Assembly: GCA_964609515.1 (NCBI GenBank)
Contig: CAZSTZ010000004.1
Location: forward strand, 1 to 64,000
Direction: 5' to 3'
Length of the DNA: 64,000 nucleotides
Source of the DNA: CALKCV01 sp964609515
GTDB lineage: Bacteria > Cyanobacteriota > Cyanobacteriia > Cyanobacteriales > Microcoleaceae
Positions 58,455-64,000 of the stretch are shown one piece after another. The notes beneath the pieces were generated by a model. The model saw only the letters and a list, made by a program, of their open reading frames with translations, was not told where the DNA came from and searched no databases. The position numbers and the translations under genes are program-made. Each line of letters begins with the position of its first letter. Position 1 is the stretch's first letter.

Positions 58455-58696
58455 AATTTTGATTCCTCCTAAAGTTGAATGCAATAAAAAAATTATAACA
58501 TTAGAATTTCCGTATCGTCCCCGGCCATCATTTACAAGGCCAAGTGACAGACTTCGGCCCCAATGGGAACCAAGATAGCGGCCACATTACTCAACCTCCT
58601 AAAAAGTAATTATTCTTCTTAAAAGCTCTAATTCAAGACCTATAAATGGTACAATAAAAACAGTAACATAAGGCCAGGAGGCATCCCAACTTAGTC

Positions 58697-59718
58697 ATGC
58701 GAACCGACACAGTTTTTTACCAACTTTTCCAACTCTTACCCGGCACGTTATTTGAAATAATCGGCCTCCCAAATTGGGCCAAGGACTACGAATTTACTTC
58801 CGAAGAAGTGAAGGAAACGGCCTTCCGAATAGATGGTTTATTGAAATCCAATCGCGAGTCCCGGCCCCTCTATTTTACCGAGGTCCAATTTCAGCCCAAA
58901 GACGATTTTTACAGCAAATTTTTTGCCGAAATCTTCGTCTATCTGCATCGAAATCAATCCAGTCAAGATTGGCGCGGAGTGGCCCTATTTGCCCGGAAGA
59001 GTTTGGAGCCACAAACGCAGAAACGCTATAAGGAGTTACTCAATAACAAGCGAGTCCGACGAATTTACTTAGACCAATTAAGTATTTCTGAAAACTCGTC
59101 CTTGGGTTTAAAAGCAATTGGGTTAATCGTACAAGGGCAAAACAGCGCCCAAAAAACAGTAGAATTAACCCGAGAGTTAATCTCCGAAGCAAAGGAAGAA
59201 CTAGAAGATGACGTTCTCGCCGAAGCTGTTGTAGAATTGATGAAGACCATCGTCGTCTATAAATTACCAAATCTCTCTCGTCAGGAGTTAGAAGCCATGT
59301 TTGAATTAGCAGACCTCAAAGAAACACGGTACGTTAAAGAGCTCCAAGCTGAAAGCAAAGAAGAAGGCAAANNNNNNNNNNNNNNNNNNNNNNNNNNNNN
59401 NNNNNNNNNNNNNNNNNNNNNNNNNNNNNNNNNNNNNNNNNNNNNNNNNNNNNNNNNNNNNNNNNNNNNNNCAAAGAAACACGGTACGTTAAAGAGCTCC
59501 AAGCTGAAAGCAAAGAAGAAGGCAAAGCTGAAGGTAAAGCTGAAGGCAAAGCTGAAGGCAAAATAGAAGGCAAGCTGGAATCTGTACCCGGTTTCTTGGC
59601 ACTTGGATTAACTGTCGAACAGATAGCTACTGCATTAGCTCTGGATGTGGAAGTTGTTAAAAAAGCGGCAGAAAATTCTGCTGTAAATCCTCCCACTGAA
59701 GAAAATACTAACAATTAG
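58697..59718 (+). CDS. Rpn-family PD-(D/E)xK nuclease (DUF2887 type), broken by an assembly gap
   Basis: Rpn proteins are recombination-promoting DNA nucleases now linked to phage defence. The nuclease core is D46 (AFRIDGLL) and E62-x-Q64 (LYFTEVQFQ) in the N-terminal 130 residues. After VELMKTIVVYKLPNLSRQELEAMFELADLKETRYVKELQ the frame meets 100 N, then continues with AEGK repeats and the conserved tail VPGFLALGLTVEQIATALALDVEVVKKAAE, ending at 59718. An internal AGGAG (59283) and ATG (59297) at residue 201 could produce the C-terminal part alone. The gap size is arbitrary, so the frame across it is unknown. Confidence 0.85.
59297..59718 (+). CDS. Putative intragenic C-terminal product of the Rpn gene
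   Basis: ATG 59297 in frame with the Rpn gene is preceded by AGGAG with nine bases between. Starting here would give the helical tail without the nuclease: MFELADLKETRYVKELQ, a repetitive linker, and the C-terminal domain. In E. coli, rpn genes make such a short intragenic form that neutralises the long form. The same start and Shine-Dalgarno are kept in the duplicated copy at 59964. The gap interrupts it. Confidence 0.45.
59372..59471. other. Assembly gap (100 N) in the Rpn gene
   Basis: The 55 bases before the gap (from CAAAGAAACACGGTACGTTA) recur right after it, so the gap either hides a tandem duplication or marks two contig ends that really overlap. A 12-bp GCTGAAGGCAAA (AEGK) array follows. 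Confidence 0.9.
59526..59577. repeat. AEGK-coding 12-bp tandem repeat
   Basis: About four units of the type GCTGAAGGCAAA, in the linker before the C-terminal domain of the Rpn protein. The duplicate at 60040 has contracted to a single diverged unit. Confidence 0.85.
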
Positions 59719-59778
59719 ATTGAGTGGCGATCGCTTTTCTTCTTAGAGCGATCGCCCCCATCTACCAATTACCAAATC

Positions 59779-59932
59779 GGGAGCATCTCCCAACGAAAGC
59801 AAAAAAACCGGAATGGAGCAATTAACAATTGATAAAAAGCGTTCGATCCCCCCCCGCCCCCCGCTGAGTTGGGGGGAGCCAGAGGAATAATTTTTAGTTT
59901 TACTGGTTTTATTTTTGCATTGCAGCGTACCC
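59779..59932. mobile_element. MITE-A copy 5, diverged, in duplicated Rpn sequence
   Basis: The left end is GGGAGCATCTCCCAACG, the right end TTTTTGCATTGCAGCGTACCC. The flanks ACCAAATC (59771-59778) and ACCAAACC (59933-59940) agree in seven of eight bases, an aged 8-bp target duplication. The flanking bases on both sides match the Rpn gene around 59262-59290 (ATTACCAAATCTCTC), so the insertion is in a second copy of that segment. The interior carries a G/C-run palindrome (59848-59881). Confidence 0.65.
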
Positions 59933-59963
59933 ACCAAACCTCTCTCGTCAGGAGTTAGAAGCC

Positions 59964-60194
59964 ATGTTTGAATTAGCAGACCTCAAAGAAACACGGTACG
60001 TTAAAGAGCTCCAAGCTGAAAGCAAAGAAGAAGGCAAACTAAAAGGCAAGCTGGAATCTGTACCCGGTTTCTTGGCACTTGGATTAACTGTCGAACAGAT
60101 AGCTACTGCATTAGCTCTGGATGTGGAAGTTGTTAAAAAAGCGGCAGAAAATTCTGCTGTAAATCCTCCCACTGAGGAAAATACTAACAATTAG
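59964..60194 (+). CDS. Free-standing copy of the Rpn C-terminal module
   Basis: The 76-residue frame is a near-identical duplicate of the Rpn C-terminus: MFELADLKETRYVKELQAES, a shortened linker (EEGKLKGKLES), and the tail domain VPGFLALGLTVEQIATAL. Its own AGGAG (59950-59954) lies nine bases before ATG. It keeps an open frame despite separation from the nuclease part by a MITE. By analogy with the intragenic Rpn antitoxin of E. coli it could be a separate inhibitor gene; it may equally be a duplication relic. Confidence 0.6.
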   Translation: MFELADLKETRYVKELQAESKEEGKLKGKLESVPGFLALGLTVEQIATALALDVEVVKKAAENSAVNPPTEENTNN

Positions 60195-60218
60195 ATTGAG
60201 TGGCGATCGCTCAGTACG

Positions 60219-60336
60219 TCAAGAAACCCGGTAATTTCGGCAAAACCGGGTTTCTGAAATACTACAAAAATGCAGCTATTAACAATTAACAAAAATCCTT
60301 CGATCCCCCCCCGCCCCCCTTAAAAAGGGGGGAGCC
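60219..60336. repeat. AGAAACCCGG and G/C-run palindromes
   Basis: AGAAACCCGGTAATTTCGGC with AAAACCGGGTTTCT at 60219-60256, then GATCCCCCCC with AAAAAGGGGGGAGCC at 60301-60336. Confidence 0.75.
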
Positions 60337-60348
60337 ATTAGTTTTTCT

Positions 60349-63300
60349 TTACTTCTCAGTAAACGTCCAGACTCCGTGCCAATTTTCCGGCATTCCTTCT
60401 GCCTTTAAATATTCAATTCTTTCTAAATAAAGTTTGGCAGTTTTATCCTCGGGATTCGTCAACAATACTTTCTCAAAATAATAGTGCGCCCCCACCAACT
60501 CTCCCGAACCATAAAACTCCAATCCCAACTCGAAATCTGCTTGAGTTTCTAATTTTAAATCTAGCACTTCTTCTGGCTCTCCATCCAGCACTTCATAAAC
60601 AGCGATCGCCTCATTTCTCCCCTTAACAATTACCCGGTCTAAAAACCGCATTCTGTATTTTTCTGGTTCTTTCAATCCTTTAAATGCCGGTTCGGAAATC
60701 AAAATAGAAACCCCATAAAACTTAGTCAAACCCTCCAAACGGGCAGTTAAATTAACATTATCCGAAAGGGCATCCCCGCCCATGCGATGAGCTTCTCCGA
60801 CAATACCTACCATCATATTACCTAAATGAATGCCAATTCCTACCTTAATCGGCGGCGTTCCTTCTGCTTCTAAAACTTGATTGTACTCCCGCAATTTCTT
60901 CAACTTACCGATGGCAGCTTCTACAGCATTATCCACGCTATCGGGAAACACTGCCATAATTCCATCTCCCAAAAACTTAATAATCAAACCGTGGCGATCG
61001 CGTATTTCTGGAGAGACGATTTGCAAATAGCTATTAACAAAAGCAAAAGTTTCTTGGGGAGTCATTTGTTCGGAACGAGAAGTAAAAGAACGGATATCGG
61101 AAAAGAAAATCGCCATATCCTTACTGACGCGATCGCCTAATTTCACATCCAAAATACTCTCTTTACCTAACAACTTCAAATAATCTTCAGGCACAAAACG
61201 CCCGTAAGCATTAGTAATTTTTGACAATCTCAAATGAGTCTTAATCCGACTTAACAGCTCGTCTTTAGCAAAAGGTTTAGTCAAATAATCGTTAGCGCCA
61301 AACTGAAAACCAGTCACCAAATCCGCCACCTGATTCTTAGCAGTTAACATCAAAATTGGCAAACTTGGAGCCGGGTACTTTTCCCGAACTTTAGCGCAAA
61401 CTTCATAACCGGACATATTAGGCATCATCACATCCAATAAAATCAAATCAAATTCATTATTATCTAAAACAGCTAAAGCTTCTTCACCGTTAAACGCTTG
61501 AGTCACTCTATAATTATTAGCCTTAAGATGATTATTTAATACCTGAAGATTAACCGGTTCGTCATCCACAATCAAAATATGAAAATCCCCCGCCGCCGAA
61601 TTATCAACATCTGGCATCGTTATCGCAGTTCCCATCTCCTCCTCCAGATGGCGAATGCCGCTAACTGCCATACTGGGAGAAACTGTATCCCCCAGAGGTT
61701 CATTAGAAATAGGTAGAGCAAACATAAATCGGGAACCGATACCAACGGAAGACTGAACCCAAATCTTACCCCCTTGGAGTTCCAGCAATTGCTTAGTAAC
61801 CGCCAATCCCAAACCCGTACCCCCGTACTTTCGGGCAGTGGAACCTTCCCCTTGCTCGAAGGATTCAAAAATTCGCTCTAATTTATCTTCGGGGATGCCG
61901 ATGCCAGTATCGCAAACCGCAATCTCGATATACTCGCATTTCTGGATGTTTTCTTCGAGACAGTCTTCCGCTACGAGCCCGCAGACTATCCCCGCCGAAA
62001 TTTCCACGCTGCCGGACTCGGTGAACTTCAGAGCATTACCTATAAGATTGTAGAGAATCTGTTGCAGGCGATTTTCGTCGGCACAGACGGGGGGCAAGTC
62101 TGGAGGCACTGCATTGATTAATTCCAGATTTTTGTTTTTCGCTAACACCTGACTTAAAGTGACTACCACCTCCACCACCCCTCGCAAATCTACGGGTTTG
62201 AGCTGTAACTCTAAGTTATGGTGTTTGATTTTCGCAAAATCGAGAATATCGTTAACTAAATTAGACAGGCGGCGGGCGCTGGTAACAATCATCGCTAGAT
62301 TAGAACGGGTAGTCGGTTCTAACTGCGCCCCCTCTTCTAACATAAACTCGCCAATACCGATGATGCCGTTGAGAGGAGTTCTCAACTCGTGGGAGGTGTT
62401 GGCGAGAAATTCGTCTTTGAGGCGATCGAACTCTTTAAGTTGTTCGTTTTGTCCTTCTAAGGTTTCAAAAGAATGTTGTAATTGATGTGCCATGCGATTA
62501 AAAGATTCTGCCAGTTCTCCTACTTCATCCTTGCGGTGAGTCTCGACGGTTTTCTCCCAGCGGCCTTCGGCGATTTCTTTGGCGGCGGCATTTAGTTGTA
62601 ATATTGGTTTGGTAATCCAGCGGGCAGTGAGGATACCGACTCCCGTCGCTACCACCAAAGCGGCAAGACTTAAGAAAATGGTACTGCGAGTGTTGGCATG
62701 GATCCCTGCCATGAAGTCTCGTTCTGGCATTACTACTACGATTAACCAATCGATGCCCCGTCCGTCTTTTAGGGGCATAACTCGGGCGTAGTGCCATTTT
62801 CCGTCTATCGGAAAATTTAGCTGTTCGCTGTTGTCGATGTTTGCCAAACTGCCGAAATATTCTTGTAAGTGTTGGGCGGTGGAACTTACGGTTTGATTGT
62901 CGGCGGCGATCGCTGCCAGGCGCTCTATTTCTCTATTGTTGCCATCGCCACTAATAACGAACGGTTCGGCAATATGGGAACTCACGACTAAATCTCCCGA
63001 TCGCTCCATAATAAAACTCTGGCCGTTGGGACTGATATACAAGTCGGCGAGGAAATCGGTGACTTGCATTAAGGTCGTCTTGTTCGATAAAACTCCCAGA
63101 AATTCCCCGTTGGCAGTAAATATCGGCCTGACGGCGGAGATATCTAAGGAGGTATTCTGCCGAGAAAAAGAGGAAAAAATCGGACTCCAGGTTGGTTTGC
63201 CCAGTTGTTTTGCCGCTTCGTACCAGGGGCGATCGCGCGGGTCGTATTCTGTGCCCTTAAGTTTGTCGGCGACATTCCCCTTATCGTCCACGAGATAAGT

Positions 63301-63753
63301 GTCGCGAATTGGTTGGTTATCGGCATTGCGAACTTTGTAGTTAATTTCGCCATCTTCCAAAAGTTCGACACCGATAAAATACCCTCGTTCGTTACCAAAA
63401 AATAGATAACTCTCTAAATCTCCCTCTTTGACAACCTGCCAGAAGTAGCTTCGTATCGCATTAAAGTTATTTACATCTAAGTTACCGCTTTCGATTGTAT
63501 CTTGAGTTACTCTTAGCACGTTATGGGATTTGTCGAGATAGCCGATAACGTGTTGTTCGATACGAGTACCGATTTCGTCGGTTAGCTGGTTCGCCATATT
63601 ATCCACGGTTTCCCGTCCGTTGCGAAAAGACAGATATCCCACCAAACCCACTGCCCCGACGATTTGCAGCACAAAGGGAACCACTAAGACAGTTCTTAAG
63701 GGAACTTTGGCAAAGATTTTAGCTAGGTTGGGCGAAAAGAACTCCATTGACAT
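60349..63753 (-). CDS. Hybrid sensor histidine kinase / adenylate-guanylate cyclase
   Basis: The 1134-residue membrane protein has, in order: a transmembrane segment (about 20-42), an extracytoplasmic double-Cache sensor (45-350), a second transmembrane segment, HAMP (375-430), HisKA with its His in FLANTSHELRTPLNG, and HATPase_c (GNALKFTESG, GIGIPEDKL, GGTGLGLAV). A receiver follows, with the Asp in LILLDVMMPNMSGYE and the Lys in YLTKPFAKDE. A class III cyclase domain comes next (MAIFFSDIRSFTSRSEQM, FLGDGIMAVFP), then a short TPR-like tail. It would couple an external ligand to phosphotransfer and to cyclic nucleotide synthesis. No partner regulator is adjacent. Confidence 0.93.
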   Translation of the reverse strand: MSMEFFSPNLAKIFAKVPLRTVLVVPFVLQIVGAVGLVGYLSFRNGRETVDNMANQLTDEIGTRIEQHVIGYLDKSHNVLRVTQDTIESGNLDVNNFNAIRSYFWQVVKEGDLESYLFFGNERGYFIGVELLEDGEINYKVRNADNQPIRDTYLVDDKGNVADKLKGTEYDPRDRPWYEAAKQLGKPTWSPIFSSFSRQNTSLDISAVRPIFTANGEFLGVLSNKTTLMQVTDFLADLYISPNGQSFIMERSGDLVVSSHIAEPFVISGDGNNREIERLAAIAADNQTVSSTAQHLQEYFGSLANIDNSEQLNFPIDGKWHYARVMPLKDGRGIDWLIVVVMPERDFMAGIHANTRSTIFLSLAALVVATGVGILTARWITKPILQLNAAAKEIAEGRWEKTVETHRKDEVGELAESFNRMAHQLQHSFETLEGQNEQLKEFDRLKDEFLANTSHELRTPLNGIIGIGEFMLEEGAQLEPTTRSNLAMIVTSARRLSNLVNDILDFAKIKHHNLELQLKPVDLRGVVEVVVTLSQVLAKNKNLELINAVPPDLPPVCADENRLQQILYNLIGNALKFTESGSVEISAGIVCGLVAEDCLEENIQKCEYIEIAVCDTGIGIPEDKLERIFESFEQGEGSTARKYGGTGLGLAVTKQLLELQGGKIWVQSSVGIGSRFMFALPISNEPLGDTVSPSMAVSGIRHLEEEMGTAITMPDVDNSAAGDFHILIVDDEPVNLQVLNNHLKANNYRVTQAFNGEEALAVLDNNEFDLILLDVMMPNMSGYEVCAKVREKYPAPSLPILMLTAKNQVADLVTGFQFGANDYLTKPFAKDELLSRIKTHLRLSKITNAYGRFVPEDYLKLLGKESILDVKLGDRVSKDMAIFFSDIRSFTSRSEQMTPQETFAFVNSYLQIVSPEIRDRHGLIIKFLGDGIMAVFPDSVDNAVEAAIGKLKKLREYNQVLEAEGTPPIKVGIGIHLGNMMVGIVGEAHRMGGDALSDNVNLTARLEGLTKFYGVSILISEPAFKGLKEPEKYRMRFLDRVIVKGRNEAIAVYEVLDGEPEEVLDLKLETQADFELGLEFYGSGELVGAHYYFEKVLLTNPEDKTAKLYLERIEYLKAEGMPENWHGVWTFTEK

Positions 63754-63792
63754 GGGAACTGCTTGAGGAACTTAGGTTGAGAGAATCGGACA

Positions 63793-63858
63793 AGAAACCC
63801 GGTTTCTTTTTTGTCTCGGCCAAGAAACCCGGTTTTTTGAAAAAACCGGGTTTCTGAG
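63793..63858. repeat. AGAAACCCGG palindromes upstream of the cyclase gene
   Basis: AAGAAACCCGGTTTCTTTT, then AAGAAACCCGGTTTTTTG with AAAAAACCGGGTTTCT. The remaining bases to 64000 are non-coding as far as seen. Confidence 0.8.
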
Positions 63859-64000
63859 ATACCTAGCGCTTTTTTAACATATCTCTACAATTTTGGCCGA
63901 CGAGGGGCTTTTTTTGGACAAAATTTTACAAATCTAGCGCTCGCTTCCCCCAACGGCTCCATAATTTTCTTAAATTACTACTTTTTGCTCTTGACAAACA

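Overview
The window is from a cyanobacterium, most likely a filamentous, repeat-rich one of the Oscillatoria/Microcoleus/Kamptonema kind. The lineage call rests on dense HIP1 palindromes (GCGATCGC), three DUF1830 genes, a Ycf46-type AAA ATPase, a SelD-type FAD oxidoreductase domain, many NB-ARC/NACHT/CHAT/WD40 signalling genes, and heptamer tandem repeats (TAATGGG, GGGGAAC). It is a draft scaffold: six runs of exactly 100 N break it at 3677, 17730, 27574, 37823, 47130 and 59372. No rRNA, tRNA or CRISPR array was seen.

Layout. 0-2 kb: a dead IS605-type element (divergent tnpA and tnpB), with tnpB cut twice by one family of small non-autonomous element. 2.2-9 kb: ABC-2 permease, exported protein, PIN/TRAM protein, HemW, two DUF1830 genes alternating with two copies of a small Cys-rich gene. 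9-15 kb: REC-WD40 protein, Hsp70-like ATPase, GrpE-like membrane protein and DUF2997 on the minus strand, divergent from Ycf46. 15-18.5 kb: eroded toxin-antitoxin genes, a HEAT-repeat pseudogene split by a TA-flanked MITE, and tandem DUF29 genes. 18.6-28.6 kb: M16 metallopeptidase, ABC exporter, UPF0175, a probable structured RNA, mobA-DUF1830-cobA (siroheme and molybdenum cofactor supply, suggesting nitrate assimilation), a SelD-like oxidoreductase and a prolyl aminopeptidase. 28.7-31 kb: small, mostly exported proteins.

31-37.6 kb is a conflict/signalling cluster: an NB-ARC protein that has lost its sensor, a Ser/Thr kinase with TPRs, then a two-gene unit of a DUF1822-type adaptor and a CHAT-protease/WD40 protein. 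38-43.3 kb holds a methyltransferase, a higBA-like pair, glucokinase and a glycogen debranching enzyme.

43.4-60.2 kb reads as a defence island interleaved with housekeeping genes. It contains a STAS-like(DUF4325)/PIN pair behind a canonical promoter, a membrane NACHT ATPase, an AAA ATPase with a short TOPRIM-like partner, a PARIS-like AAA + DUF4435 pair on the other side of purB, a solo HsdR_N-type nuclease, a five-gene Dnd-like operon without the DNA-sulfuration genes (including a 53-residue gene), and an Rpn-type nuclease gene. The Rpn gene has an internal Shine-Dalgarno plus ATG, and its C-terminal module is duplicated as a free-standing ORF. The window closes with a 1134-residue Cache-histidine kinase-REC-cyclase protein.

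Several repeat families are scattered through the window: MITE-A (8-bp target duplications), MITE-B (TA target), palindromes built on AGAAACCCGG, GTGCGCACC, GAACAGGC and CATTCGG, and G/C-rich palindromes. They have inserted into genes, in one case in frame.
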